Shown one piece after another: positions 1-14,091 of a stretch of DNA of 64,000 nucleotides. Source of the DNA: Daphnia carinata. Taxonomy: Eukaryota > Arthropoda > Branchiopoda > Diplostraca > Daphniidae. The notes below the pieces were generated by a model. The model searched no databases and was not told where the DNA came from. It saw nothing but the letters and a program-made list of their open reading frames with translations. A program made the translations under genes and the position numbers. Each line of letters opens with the position of its first letter. The first letter of the stretch is position 1. The stretch spans positions 1,054,001 through 1,118,000 of the forward strand of contig NC_081334.1 of the NCBI RefSeq assembly GCF_022539665.2. Reading direction: 5' to 3'.

Positions 1-2046
1 TAAACAATCGATAATCAAATGTCAGGACAAAGACAAAACGATATCGAGATCACTTCAATCAAACTTTCGCTAAAAACCCCAATCGACTAATCAAAACATC
101 GCCACGCAACTGCTGGCGGTGCGGGTCGCCAGCCGCACGCGCGTTTACTCGCCGTTTGTGAACGGGGCGTGGCGATGCTTCGGGTCGTCAAAGAAAAAAG
201 GGAAAGTTTGATGAAGCAATGTTTTGCTTTTTTTTTCGAGAGTACAAAACAAGAATGCTTGTGGAATTGATCAGATTGTGGTGGGGAAAGAAAATGGGGA
301 AGGAGAAGGTCAGGACAGACGGGAATATGTTGAAACAATCGTAAAAGCAGTCGATGCAAAACGTGTTAGAGTCCCGTACACCTAACAATAGCGTAATCGT
401 AATCAAAGCATTCAATTGATGTTTTTTTTTAGTGCCAACGCGTTGCAAATGAACAGTGAGAAAAAAGAACGAAGACATTCTACGGTAGAAAATAAGATAG
501 TTCATGGAAACCCCGTGAGTCTCTGCAAGCCATCCACACCAAAAAATGCATGCAATAATCGTGAAGACGGTGATTCGTCAAATGTGAAGGTTCCCTTCAG
601 GACAACTGAAACAATCAATCGCAAAATGACGTCAACGTTCACAACGGGGCGAAGGAAAAAAAAAAATATGTTTTCGAAAATATATCAAAGCACGTAGAAA
701 AATAAAGAAAGAAAAAAGGGGGCCTATTAAAAACGCACAATTATGCTTGCCAACGGGTGTGTACGAAAAAGGGACGTTGCGTGAAAAATTTCCAAAGAAA
801 GAAAATTTTTTTTTTTACCACACCCATAGACTAACCGTAAAAAAAAAAGAACCTAATAATAAGACGGACTGGCTTTTTTTCAAGTGGGTCAGTAGGTTTC
901 GCATCGTCGGCAAGCACAATATTGTAGGCGTAAATAAACGAGGCATTTTTCTTTCTCTTTTTTCAACCTATGCGATGTTCCCGTTATCACCCCACGACAA
1001 GAGCGCACCCACGGAAAACGAACACAACGAAACGTACAAACAAAATCACACATCAACTCGAAAAAAAAAAAAAAATAATTGAAAGATAAAACGTGCAAAA
1101 TCCGATCGATATTTCTGTAGATCCAGCGAAGATCCTAGTTGGCAAGTGCAATTGTTTTTGAGCAGGAGGGAATGGGGGAGTAGATAAGAGGAGTAGGATG
1201 TAGAATTTAAAAAAAGAAAATACAAAAAAAACAAAAAAAACCGCGTGTTTATAAGTAAACCGGTGGATCCACCTACAATGGCTGTTCGAGTGTTGAGCTG
1301 GTCCTTGGCCAGAAGAAGAAGTTTGTGTCGCCGAAGTGGGAGTTGCAGTGGTTTTAGGTTGGTGCAATGGCTCTACTTCATCATCGAGGGCCGGTAGCGA
1401 GAGATTATGCGTGGCGGCGCCGGCAAGGCGCCTCCCCACCGAATCCCACCCTCGGCTGATCGTCTCCAGCCCGTCGTCCAGTATAACTACACGTGACACA
1501 CACGACCGTTATACAAATACAAACTTTTCGTCGTTTTTCTTTGGAAAGAAAAAAGACCACGGAAAACACATACGACCAATACTAAAACGAGAAAAATATG
1601 TGGACACCCATTTCGTCGTCGCCCCCTGGATTACAACATTTTCAACTTTCACACATCTCCCAATTTAGATGCGTGTTCCCAAACAAACGAAACCCGACAA
1701 ACAGCTCTAAACTTTGGGGGGAAAAAAACGGGATGGAAACTGTTTAAAACGGACAATAACCCCGCAACATAAACAACAAGGGCATGAACTGAATGCCCGA
1801 TGAAATAAGCCATTTTTTGTTGTTGTTGTTGTTTGATGACAGTGTTAATCAAGTCCCAAACAGTTAAAGTCATCCGTCAGTGTGTGTTTTTCTTTTGAAA
1901 ACACACAGCAATGTCCATCTTTGAAACCAAGTCTTTGGTGCTCCCATTATCCCAGTCGTTGTGAATTTTTTTTGCTCGGGCCAACGAAATGTTGTCGTCT
2001 CAGTCCAGCGCAGGGCGATTTATTAAGATTTTGGGGGTTGACTTAC
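1..2046. other. Non-coding or unresolved DNA downstream of NPC1 exon 5
   Basis: This is AT-rich sequence with many A or T runs, probably an intron of the minus-strand NPC1 gene, whose remaining exons would lie left of the window. One stretch near 1278-1477 is open on the minus strand and follows an acceptor-like TAG. Its phase does not join to NPC1 exon 5 (which leaves two bases), so it is not called an exon. Nothing else coding is seen. Confidence 0.5.
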
Positions 2047-5000
2047 CGACGCGATCGACGTGCCATTTCCAGAAAAGAGTCACCAAGAAAGGTGGCGGAA
2101 ACTGCGAGGAAGACCATCAACATGACGAAAGAGACACCGTACATAGAACCGACGGTCCACGGCTCTGGTAGCGGTGGCCACGGTTTCGGTTTGGGGCAAC
2201 TGCCGGTGCAGTCGACGCAGGAACACGCTCCACTCGTGTTCTATACAGACAAACGGTGGATTCATTTTGTGTTCTTTAATTGCGGCTCAAAGGGGCCACT
2301 GTGAAAGAAATGTTTCGATATTTACACTAATAGCTTCGTAGCATGGAACAGCTTGAGGGTCAAAAGCTTCGATCACATCGGGATTCGGAACCGGTTCGCC
2401 ATGCGGGATGTACTGGAAGTAAATATCGAAGGGAGAGAAGCCACCGCTGCTCATGCCTTGACCCATGAAATCCAGTAGTCTAAAGCGAAACAGGTTCAAA
2501 GAAACAAAAACAATTCGTGAATTTGAATTGGACATTGGGGCAGAAAGCGGTTCTTACCGATGCGGGGAGCAATCTTCGCCCCATTGACCGCAAATGGTGG
2601 GCATGACGAGACTGTTGGACGATGGATTCGTGACTTCCTTGCACGAATCGTACATCTCTGTGACGAACGTGTCATCAATGTAATAGTTAAGCGCTTTGAC
2701 GACAGTCGTCGAATTTGTGATCGGTTCTGGTGTGGCGTGCTCTATGGTCGTGTTGTACGCGAGGAATCGGCTGTGATGAGGATCGCACGTCATTGAGCAA
2801 AAGATCATGCGCAAGTTGCGCGCGCAGCTCGGGCATCGTCCCACCAAATTGAGGGCTTGGCCAAAATTCACGATCAGATCGTTGATTTGCCTCGAGTCGC
2901 AGCAAAAATGCGGCTCTTCTCCAGGACCTGACGAGAACGTTTCAAAATCATTAACCGATCGGCCGAATGATAAACGCGAAAAATCAACTGCAGACTTACC
3001 AAACTGGTCAAGGAGTTCGGGGCACACGGATTCGAGGGCTTGCAAATCGGTTTCAGTAACTGGCATGGCATCACCTTGGTAGGCATAGTTGTAAGCGTAG
3101 TCACAATCGTTACACGTGCCGTACCACAAGCAATGGCCCTGGCTGTCTTTGCTGCCATTGCTTAACACCCTCGGTGACCAAAGGCTGTGATGCTGGCTAT
3201 CGGAATCATGCAACAACTGGAGAGAACCAATCATGAAAGCGTATAATTAGATAAGAGGGAAAATCATGTTCTAAGAAAATATATATATATATACAAGGGT
3301 GGTGTAAAAAAAATCAAAACCTGTTATTTCATCATAAAATGTGCTCGTGTTTGCGACACCTGAACAGTAGCTATAAAGGCACTGGACCGAAACGTCAAGA
3401 GAAAAAAACTGTGCCAACGAGATGTCAACATTTAAAGCATTGCGAAAAGCTGCAAGCAATCGACGCCCCGTTTTGCTTTCTAAAATCTACAGACCAGATA
3501 CATAACAGACGGTACGTACCGTCCACCTTTTCTAAACGCCGAAGAGGGCTCGTTTATGAATCTTTGAAAATGGATAAACAACACTCTCGAGCCGCTCTCG
3601 TGGAAAGTTGTGGGCCAAGGTTAGAAAAACCCAACAGTCTTCCAAAACGTTCCCAACACTTTCCCTTGCGATTTCAAATGACAGACCCATCTTTTTTCTC
3701 AGACCCAAGGTGATCCTTGCGTTTGTCTAGGGCGAAGCAATCCATTTCTTTAGCAACGCTTCAAACCTTTGGATGGCAAAGAAAAATAAGACTTACTTAA
3801 TTTTTGATACACGACAGTTTGTTGTGTTTCGCATGACAAACGAGTCAGATTTCTCTCCCCACAGTTCCTTCTTCTCGAATAACTAAACACCAGCCTACCG
3901 AGCCATAATGGGTTGTTTTCAAAGAGCTGTTGGGGGAATCAACAGACTCTCGATGTCTTCTACATCTTGTCGACCTTCAAACGGATGAGCGTAAGCGTTA
4001 GGCTAATGGAATAGTTAAAAAAAAAAGGGCTTTGGTAATACGCCAGGTGTATTTCAAACACCTGTAAATCCTACAGAGGTGAAGGACTCGTCCATCCAGC
4101 TGTGCAAGCGCTTTTGGTATTCTTCCTCTTTTTTTTTTTCAACACAAGGTCGATCTCTCTTGTTAGCCATAATATTTAATCTAATCAGTTAACTTTCGTT
4201 TTTTTTTTTTTCTCTCCCCAATTTTATGTTTTTGTGTATTTCTTAAAAAAGACACAATTTATCTGGGAAGCTTAAGGGGAGAGGAAAAAAAAACAATTCA
4301 GATTACAAAATTTGTTCTAGAAAAACAAAATAACTAAATAGGTGGTAGCTTTCGAAAACTCGTTCGGGATTACGCTCGGGCGATTTTGACTTTTACTGGA
4401 GGCAATAGGTGGTACGACCTTGAACGCGTAACTCGCACAAGATACAACAAACCAGTTGGTAACGCATTCCAAATGAACCAACCACCCCCCTCCCCCCTTC
4501 CTCTCCTCCCATATTTTGACTGAACAGCCAGGACGAATGCCACGCCTACACAACAATTGTGAGCCTCAATGTGAGCCAACAAAAAATAATAATAAAAAAT
4601 AAGGCTATAGAACACACAAAGAAGGACGTAGATGCTGGAACATTCAGTAAACGAAATGATACATCATCAAGACCATAAAAGCGATGACGTTCAAGAAGCT
4701 TCGCGCCCTTGAAACTTAATCGCCTTAGGTGAAAGGCATTTTCAAATATCCCTCCAAAAAAAAGAACCTTTAAAACTATGCATACGATGTTTCTTGTTTG
4801 TTCAAGATGGGTCAATTGACAATTGCAGTGTCGATAGTTGACCGGAAGATGGCCATCAACTATAATCCCTTCCCGCATACGCGATATCCGCTATCTGTGT
4901 AAACTATACGTTGATTAATCGAATGTTCGAGACCTGACAACAACACAAAAGTGCCGTATGGGCTGGGCAATGCGATTTTGCTTTTTCGTTTGTTGCGAGA

Positions 5001-5417
5001 GGCACAACACAACTGCTAAACTATCGATCGACGGCAATGACGTCATGGCTGGACTAAAAAGTCAGAGTGCGTCTTCATGTTTGTGTGCGCGCGTGTCTCT
5101 ATCTACCACCGTCGGGTGTGTAACACTTTTTTTGGAACTTCTTCAAGGTTTCTGGGTCCCGCCCCAAATATTTCTGCCCACTTTTTTGTTTTCGCAATTG
5201 CAACGCAAATGAAATAAGCCACGTCGTGTACTTTTTGCGCACACCAACTGTGTGACACATCAGTCGAATTGGTACACATGTGAACGAAACCGGTTTTGAA
5301 GATTAATGAATTATCTTATTCTTTTCCACTTACTTCGAGATCAGCAGTTTCGGAGCAAACAGGGTTGTGCCAAATGGCGAGTAATGCCAAGACGAAGAAG
5401 GCCACGTCTCGCCCCAT
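2047..5417 (-). CDS. Npc1: NPC1 intracellular cholesterol transporter, N-terminal part (5 exons, cut by window edge)
   Basis: Exons on the minus strand are 5417-5334, 3216-3000, 2927-2558, 2479-2326 and 2240-2047; all phases agree and give about 339 residues. NPC1 is a late-endosomal/lysosomal membrane protein that accepts cholesterol from NPC2 and exports it. The ATG exon encodes a signal peptide (MGRDVAFFVLALLAIW...) and ends in GTAAGT. Exons 2-4 give the cysteine-rich sterol-binding domain: GHCLWYGTC, then HFCCDSRQ, RCPSCARN, FCSMTCDPHHSRF and SSNSL...CG, in family order. Exon 5 has the CSCVDCTGSCPKPKPWPP linker and a first membrane segment (VSFVMLMVFLAVSATFL). The patched/sterol-sensing part lies outside the window. 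An acceptor (CTCCAG) just upstream of the ATG, near 5454, suggests a further 5' UTR intron. Family assignment is strong; which insect paralogue (Npc1a or Npc1b) is not decided. Confidence 0.9.
3217..5333 (-). other. Long first coding intron of NPC1
   Basis: This 2.1 kb intron is much longer than the other introns of the gene. It has a GTAAGT donor and a TCTCTCCAG acceptor on the minus strand. It contains homopolymer runs and a C-rich tract near 4486-4510 but no coding signal. Long first introns often carry regulatory elements; none is identified here. Confidence 0.6.
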
Positions 5418-6110
5418 TTTACTGTTTTTTCACTATTATTTTCAATCAATACCTGGAGAAATATAACAAACGTTAGATGAAAACATCTCGGCAAGGATTT
5501 TCTAGTAAATTCTAACGCGATTGTTAAGACGCCGAAGGAAAGGAGGTGGGGAGGCATGTTTTGGGGACAGAAGGGAGGGAACGGGGGGGTAACCGGAAAA
5601 CAGGAGATGGCCGGCTGACAGTTAAGCAACTTAAAAAAGGAAAAAAAAAATGCGTTTTTTGGCCGTTACACCAAGACCGGGAAACGGGTTCGCGGTCATT
5701 AACAGCTTCTACTCCCACACAAGCCGAGTTGGACTCGATTTAAGAGTCAAAACAAAATGGCAGCAGACCTGTACTTACTTGTTTAAACTGGCGTGGTATG
5801 AGCCTGTTGACAATCACTATTTCCACGACACACTGATTACTTTGCAAAGTAGTAAGTCTTTCGCACAAATTTTTGGAATTTTTTTTTTTTTTGTATTTCT
5901 TTTTGGCTAACCCGTTGACGCAGGAAAGCTAAAAGAAAACTAAAACTAAAAAAACTTGCACAAAAAAATGGCTCCCGTTAAGGAGAGTCCGCCAAGCTGT
6001 GCCGGAGGTTGGGGGCAGAATGGTTGCCGTTGGACCAAGTAGAGGCGCTACTATAGCTCATAGTTCGATTTCTCTACGCGTCAAACGCCGTTTCGAGCGG
6101 CATATCGCAT

Positions 6111-6120
6111 CCGCCATGTT
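6111..6120 (-). promoter_or_regulatory. YY1-like motif near the NPC1 5' region
   Basis: The minus strand reads AACATGGCGG, which fits the ATGGCGG core bound by YY1/Pho proteins near many metazoan transcription starts. It lies about 700 bases upstream of the NPC1 ATG exon. The assignment is by motif only. Confidence 0.25.
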
Positions 6121-7740
6121 GTAAATATCATACCCTCCTATTTTAGCTTGGCGGAAGGAAATATAGTTGTATCATCGGCGGGATTGCATGAGAGTGATGA
6201 CGCATAGTGTTGCTCCTCCTCACGCGGAAGTCTAATGAGAAATCTTACATAAAATATCTGAAAGTGATGTTCGCTTTGATTTCTTTTTAGCGTGGCCCCC
6301 ATCATTTAAGACAGCCATTCTAAAAGAGAACAGGATAGAAAATGATAACAATATAATCCACATCGAACTCTGAGCACTTCCGTGACATTTATCCAATCGT
6401 CCTTACCATTTGTCTTCCTCATTTGATAACAATTGTCTTTTGCATTGACTCCCCTAACCAGACCGAAACAAGACAGAAGCTCTTTGAAAAGATCCAGTAG
6501 CAAACGAGCTAAATGATCTCTTCGTCAACGCCTCATTTTTGCATTTCATTCAAGTTCTTTTTTCTTTTAAACTCATGCTGGTTTCAAGTTATGTAACTTT
6601 TTGAATATTTTAGCGACTGGCAGTCTTCTGGTTTCATTGTGGCTACAATGCCAATGTCTCTGAGCATGTTTACGACGATTAAACAAACACGAAAATACAT
6701 AAAGTTATTGTGGCTTTTACCAGACGGCCTTTGGCTGTCTGAGTAAGGGTCGTTCGATAGCAAACAGAATTCGTAATCAGGGCATCGATCCTTTGCAGAC
6801 GTCATGCCATCAGAGATTAGCGTTGTCTCCATTTTTTCCCATTTTGACGGATTAATCCATGCATTGTTGTTATCTGGTAGGATCTTAAGTTAGTTTCTTT
6901 CAACTTCGAACAAATGAAAACTGAAGGATGAAATCGTTTTCTTTTAAAAGAGAAAAAACAATCCTTCTGTGACCATTAGCAGCAGCTTTATGTATCGGGT
7001 TTTGTCGATATTGGGCCAAATTGATGTAGAGGGCAGGCCTTCCCAACGCCCATTGAGCACAATTGAATCTCTTTGACAATGGCGGACAAGATAACGTTTT
7101 ATTTTCTGGCCCTGTGCGAGTTCAATCAAGCCCATCAGTAGATTAAGAAATAGATCACATGATATCTTGAAAGTAAATCTTCTAAAGATTATAGATAAAG
7201 CAAAACAAAAAAAGAGGTTTTGTCATTCATTTCATAACTAATTTAAACATCATTTGTCCGTCCCTCCCTCCAAAAAAAAAAAGTAACCAAGGCAAGTGCC
7301 AAATTAATGACTCCACCGTACTACGCATAACACGTTCCTCGAACACGTGTCAAAAGCCACTGACGATTGCGAAATGGGAGCCCAGACGATACAGTCTCGA
7401 CAACTGTTTTATTTTTAGCAATGTGAAAAATAAGAAATTGATGATTGTTTTTGTTGATCACATACCTGGCTGCTCAGCGAAAAAAAAGGGGACGAACTTG
7501 GCGCCTCTATAGGCAATTCTAAGCAACACGAGGGATTTTCCCTGCACCACGTTTTCGAATGTCCTCGGTTCTACCTGTTTTTTTTATTGCCTGTCATAAC
7601 TTTGTGATGCAGCAGTTCATTTAAGTAAGAGCTCATGCATTTCTTTCGTCCAAAAGCGAACAAGGGTAAAAGGCCCATTCTTTTTTTCTACTTGAAACAC
7701 CCAATTTTTTGACGCAAATAAAGAAGGATGCTTTATCCTT

Positions 7741-8045
7741 TCACGCAAGAAAGCCCCAGATACATGAAAAAAGTGCACAGCTGGTCAGCAACGTTGAGAA
7801 TGAGGTCCAGTAGCCCGCAGCGACTCTGACCATCGATAGGGTCTTCTGCAACTGTTGGTAGCAATCCAACATTTGTGAGTTCCAGCTGCTGTTTTTTAGC
7901 AGACGTTGATGCAAAGGAGGCCTCACAACCTGAAAAAGAAGTTGTTAAAGAAAGAAAGAAAAAAGAAAATCTCGTAGAAAATATAGTGGATTCTTACTAG
8001 TCGGACAAGGCTAACGGGTTTGTAGTGACCCAGCGATGGCTCTTT
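7741..8045 (-). CDS. Possible two-exon fragment of an unrecognised gene
   Basis: On the minus strand a 48-base open exon (8045-7998) lies between a TTTCAAG acceptor and a GTAAGA donor. It joins in phase after a 68-base intron to 7929-7741, which begins after TTTTTCAG and ends at TGA. The product would begin KEPSLGHYKPVSLVRL and contain a hydrophobic end. A second frame of the last exon is also open, so the reading frame itself is uncertain. No start codon or upstream exons were established and no family is recognised. It may be a chance join or a gene remnant. Confidence 0.18.
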
Positions 8046-11000
8046 CTTGAAATAAAGAAAAAAAAAAAAAACTCGGTTAGTCACTTTCGTTTTTTTACGC
8101 GATATTTCGTCCGTTGCTCTACAGCTGTTGCCGCCATTGCAGAACCACAAAACCACGGTACGTATATCGTCGTGTGCTACCATCGTCACCATAGCTAAAT
8201 ACTCATTTTGTAATCGAAGAAAGTAGACCCTTTTTTATTTTCATTGCTGCCTCAAAAACGTGTTTTCGAAAAAGAAAAAAAAGAGCATCGTCATCGTTTG
8301 AAAGTGTTGCTGCATGCTTTATAGAGTTGCCTTTATAAAAACAAAACAAAAACACATTTGAACCGGCAATGATTTTGTAAAACCTTGGATATCCTACCTG
8401 CATTTTCTGTTCCTGTTTGTCAGTGAAGGTTTCATTAAGGTCGAACTAGGTGAACATAAGAATCCTTTATCTGTCGCTTTAGTGTCGGTAGGACTTATTA
8501 ATTCAAGAAATAGAACAAATTGAATAAGAGTAGGCTACTACGTATTTTGATGAGATTCATATATTTTTGTTTGTTGACTTGCTGTCGAAGAATTAGAAAA
8601 GTACCTGTTAAAAATGGGACGATTGCTATCTAGCACTTTCAACTTTTGCAACTTGATTAGGACGACTTGCACATATGGAGAGGCCCTAAGCAGAGTGAAT
8701 GTGTTGTTAAACAAGAATACATGCTACTAATTTTTTTTTCCAAAATCTATATAGACAAATCACCGTCTTTTTGTTTTCCTGTGATGGGTTTTATGAATTT
8801 CATTCAACTTCGGCTCTTTATTAGATTTGCCCCGCAGCAGCCATCTTTACGACCACAGTTTCTACGGTGCGTGACCGGGATGGTCTGTTCGTGAATGCAA
8901 GAGGAATGTGATAGTAGCCAAAAATGGGTAGAAGTAATAGGTCATTGGGTGAAGGTCTTACTAGTGGCACCATCCACGACGTAGACTTATAGGTGCGTAT
9001 AATTTAATCCCCATTCTACTTTCAATGTTTCTTCGGACTTTCTTCGCCATCATTAGTTTTTTTTTCTTTTCCTTCTTCACGTGTGCTTTAATCTGTTTTT
9101 TTTATAAGATTGCCACTTGATCTTATTTCCCGTTTCTTGGTAACAGGTTCTTTGTGGTTCACCATTTCCCTCCCTAAGGTTAAAATGCAAAACAAGGCCT
9201 TTAGTGCCTTACCATCAAAAGCATCTTTTGAAAATGATTCAACAATCCATCGGAGTCATGGCTTAAGACAGACACAATGTTTGCTTTCATAAGTATAAAG
9301 CTGTACATAAAACTATTAATTTATCAGCTAAAAACATAATTGTCATTGTGTGGAATTTCCAGGTCTCGAATTTGAAAGTAACTGGCTATGGAATTAAAAG
9401 CACATATCGGTTGCATGCACAGCTTCTGGATTTGGGTAAGAACAAATCGACACTTTCCTTAGATTATGTGGCCGACACTGTTTACGCGATGTTTCCTCTC
9501 GGAAAGTGTTGTGCAAGTCCCAAAATAGCCGATGTTTACGAAAAGGGCTTACGAAAAGAGGAAATGAAGCAAAATTTCAGTTAACAACATTGTCCGTATC
9601 TTTGTTCTGTGAATTTCAAATTTGAATTCTGAAAATTGTAAATTAGTTTTCTTTCGCCATACCTTATGGCTATTACCGTCAAACAATAACATGAGCTTAC
9701 TGTTTTAGAACTTTGACTATAAGTAACGAATCCTTGGCTAAAAGAATTTAAACAATAAGAGATTCACAGACCTTGATATGTATAATGAGAATCTAGTCAG
9801 GTAAGAGACGTCAACAAAGAAGAACAAACAAGACAAAAAAAAGGAGAGAACTTTCACTCTCGCCAGAGTATGAGGGGTCCCATGAATGGTGCTGGTAGAG
9901 TGCATATACATCACGCATAGATCCGTAGCCAACTTTCACATAGCCGAATGCCACAATCGTCTAGCCATTTTCACTGGTAGCCATCAATGAAGTCTCTTTC
10001 CCGTTCTCTCTAGTCTAAATGTAGAGTCATTCCCAAATTCTTTCCCTCGAGCTATACTGTGTCCTAGTCGCGAAATGATCCTACGAATTTACATAAATCC
10101 TTTTCCATTTGCCATCGTCTCTCCCTATACAAACACGCAGCGTGTTAGGCCCGATATAAGGATTCCACAAGATTGTATGCATTCTCTTCGTTTGAGGTTT
10201 AACTGGTGTGGCTAGATGTTCACTAGACCGAGACTCAAACACGAGTACTAAGGTTTTTCGCGGTTTTCTAGTTTTCGTGGTTTCTCTAATAATGAGAATT
10301 TTCTTTAATGTAGCTCTCGATAATGGAACCTTTGATTTTTGCAAGAGGCCTCTTGAACGCGTATTCATGTTTCTAAAATTAGAATGTGCCAATTCACGTC
10401 TTTTAAATGCTCAACAACGACTGCCAAGTGCCCCATTTAGCTCAAGCAAAAACAAAAAAACTTTGTTTCGCAGCTCGTAAATTTTGATTCTTTAAAATGA
10501 CTTAGTATTGTCATATTTGACCACATACAAAACAAAAACAAACAAGGAAAACCAGAATTTGGTTTCGTTCGCGGATGTCTCTGTAAAATTCGATTTAGCG
10601 ATTGGGTGCGGATGGCCACTGTTACGTTATGGATCGAAAAATTGGTCCAAGTACAGGGAACATTATAGTATGTCATGTTATAAAATGCGATTAGCCTTGA
10701 AACTCTTCGGTTCGTACTTGTTTTCATTAAAGAGAGAGAGAAACGTAAATAAGCAAATCTCAGCAAGAGAAACCATACATGGCCTTTCTTTCTCAAACAG
10801 CCTTGTCTTTTGAGAAACTTAAGTTTCTAAATAGCAACTCAACAAGACGCTGATCCGTGTAATAAGTCGAGGCCAACTCAAGAAAAAGTGAAACAGATGA
10901 AACAGTTTATAGACGATATTCTCTACTAGACTTAAATTTTGCAAACAGTCTAATTTTGGGACGGAGAAATGAAACTTTTATGCTAGGTTGGGAAGCCATT

Positions 11001-14000
11001 CTTGTTTTTTTACTGAGCATAAGCGACTCATTTTTCGTAATATCTTTAACTGTGCACTTTGCCTACGATCTTTGGAACCAGGAAGAAATTTAACTAGTAT
11101 CACTTTGGACTGGATGATCGAAACGATAAGAGAATTGTAATAACACATCGCACCGAAAGCAAATGTGCCAATCAAAATGATTGGTTGATATGGCCTATGA
11201 AACTTGGACTGAAAAACAATTAAACCGTAAAGTATGTCGGGTGTACGTTTTCTGTTACGTGCGCTCGACTATATGGAGGTTTTCACATGTTGTTGTTTTT
11301 TTTCGTTTTTTTTTTTTCATTTCCATGATATTCAAAAAGACCAAAATTATGTTGTATATGCTGGGTAATCGCAAGAATAGCTTTATACGGTTGGTGATTT
11401 CTGTTGACGGTCATCGACTCGCGCACACGAACCGTTATAGGACCTTAGCTATGTGTGCCATACAGTCGTAGATTCGAAGCAAACAAATAAAAATAAAAGA
11501 AAACGTACAAATGTAGAGGCCGAAAAAGCTTTCACTTTCATTCCTGGTCTTATATAAGGTATACCGTATAGACGTGATTTGGTGATTAATTGAAAAATAT
11601 TTCACATAAACTAACGTTTTTCATTTTATTTACATCCATTGGAGTCGAAAGCAGTCGAGACGTACATGTAGCGGCAAACAAAAATGATCCACCAATGGTC
11701 ACCCATCTGTCCCTTTTTCGCTAACAAAACTTTCTAGTGATACATTTACAAGAGTTAATTTGATTGCAACTGGTTTAAATTATGGCTGAAGGAAATTATT
11801 TTGTATCTTGATAATTCAGTCAACCGCAATGCGTGCTGCCAAATATCATCATGACTTGGCAGTTATTGCTCTAATAAAAACCTTCACTAGCCTTCACCTG
11901 TTGAATTGCAACGCTCAGAGCTTCTAGTGTTTCATTACTAACAGCCATTTCACTGCTTCGTGGCAGTGTAAGCGTACAGCCATGTTTAGAAAAATTATTA
12001 CTCCATTCCGTTGGTATCCGTCAAAATGTCCCGTCAGCATTTCAAATACTTCTTGCCGTACAATCTGATTGTTTTTTCAATTCGTTATCGTTTTAAAATG
12101 TACGGCCCTTTTCGTAAAATATTCGTGAATTCGAACATCCTGTAGTTGTTACAAACCATAGGCTGATGATTTTGCTTGTATTATGGAAGCCTTGAGCTTA
12201 TCGTGACTTCGTGATTGAAATCGTTCACGTGACGGACAAATGAAACTTAGCGTATAGCCTATTGCACACCGATCACACTCTTTCTCTTTTTTTCTTTTTA
12301 TCGCAACCACGACGTCAGCTAATGTAGTACACAATGCGACAACAGGATCTAAATGGGGTTATCATCCACGAATGAGACGATGGCAACCAATATCAAAGTT
12401 TGACTGGGTCAAGGAAAAAATGAGTTGACCTTCCATGTTTTCCCCTGTAGTGTTTAAGTAACAATTGTTCTGGTTTCATTCGTTTTTGGAGTGCAGTTGC
12501 AACCCTGTTTGTTGCGTTTATCTGGCTGAAGTTTCGATTAGGAACAAACTTCAGATTTCATTTTGTCATATTAAAATGTGAAGCTGATCAAGTTACTTAT
12601 ATCTGTAATGTAGGCTATTGTGTTAGATTTTCAGTGGTCGGAAACAATTTAATCATTCCTTTACCTTTTCAGATCAATTAGATGAAATCCTTGTTCCGAA
12701 TGAATACCAAATTAGCTAAATCCACCGTGTTGCTGTGTGATTCGGTATAAAGATGGCTTGTGAAAAACATAATCAAAAATGAATTTGATAAAAAAAAAAA
12801 GAAATGTCTAGTCAGTTGATGTATCGACGTCGTTGTCTAATCTGCAAAGTGATCCATCATCCCATAAGCCGTTGATAAGCTATTCTTGCCGATTTACGTA
12901 AGTTACGGTTAGAAATCTGGAATATTTCGTCCAGGAGCAAACAACTTAGATCATTTGGATACCTTTTCTTGATAGTATCCCCCCAACTGCTTGTTAGACA
13001 CTTTAAGAATTGGACAAACCTGATCTGCCAAATGTTTGGTCTTTTTTATTTAGGCAACTACAAGCGTATCAGCGACACTGAATGAATTTGCTGAAGAGAA
13101 ATTAGATTGAAAAAAGAATGGAAATCCTATCAAAGACGTCGCAAAGCCCACAGCAATAAGGAAAAGGCAGGTTTTTTTCGGTTTTTTCAGTCGAAAAAAA
13201 GGGAAAGGAGTGTTTGCTGGAATTAAAACTGATTGCGGAAAGTCTTTTTCATGCGTTCCCTTCTCTCAGACTTAGGTGAGTACTGTTTTGTAACTTGGAA
13301 ATTGTTGTTTTAGAACGACGAACGGACATAGTACCACACACGTTGTTGATCCAACGACCAGTAAAATACTTCGTTAATATTTACTGCCCTATGATAATGC
13401 AGTCAATCCTGGTTTCAGGTTCGTATACCTTTTTTTTTTTTCATGGCAAGCCTTCTTCAGAACAATATTTGGTAGAAGATTTGTTACGCAAGTAGAAAAT
13501 GGTGTGGGCGAAAGTAATATTAATTGTTGGTTTTCAATTTGTCAAACACCCTATTCCGCCTTTTCCCGGTTTCTATGGATTTTTTTTTAAGGTTGACGGT
13601 GAAAGTTCTACGCACACAGAAAGCGTGTGTATAAAAATTGTGCGACGCATTTTGATTTGCGCAGGGCCCTTTCGCGCCTCCTGGCGTTCAGTTTGCACAG
13701 CCGTGAGCAACTGAGCGTTTTACAGCAACGACGGTGTCGAAATTGTTCATGCCCCGCACCTAGCTATAGGTACCACTTTCGTTGTATCAATGTTGAGCAT
13801 AATTTCGGACAGCTGAATCGTTTTGAGCATCGGGGATATTCTGGTTAGGCTTATGCACTTCAATGATGAGGGAACCTATGAGAGAACAACGTTTTCCGCA
13901 ATGAAACGGTTAATGCTTTACATAGTATAAAGTTAAAACCTAGAAGAAGCCATCGTCAGCATGAGCGAAGTTGTATTGACCCTGCAATCGATCAATTCGT

Positions 14001-14091
14001 GTGTATTGTAACCGGCCCCATTCTGCGCACCCACGGCCGCCAACCCTCTAGCATCCTTGTCGGTCGCCGGTGCGGGTTCTCAAATCGTGAA

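Larger units (their letters stand above)
5418..14091. other. 8.7 kb stretch without a convincing gene
   Basis: Between NPC1 (-) and the SLC35F-type gene (+) only short open frames occur. The part near 5900-6300 is less AT-rich and includes a CCGCCATGTTG motif, fitting a promoter or 5' UTR region of NPC1. Minus-strand fragments at 6584-6832 and 7741-8045 and a plus-strand fragment at 9360-9584 have splice-like borders and could be remnants or exons of a divergent lineage-specific gene. I recognise none of them. From 9.6 to 13.9 kb nothing is seen beyond AT-rich DNA and T/A runs. Confidence 0.5.

Noticed and set aside
1278-1477. Possible sixth NPC1 exon on the minus strand (open frame after an acceptor-like GTGTAG)
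   Set aside because: Exon 5 leaves two bases, and joining it here gives an in-frame stop; the open frame needs one base. The sequence does not resemble the NPC1 loop.
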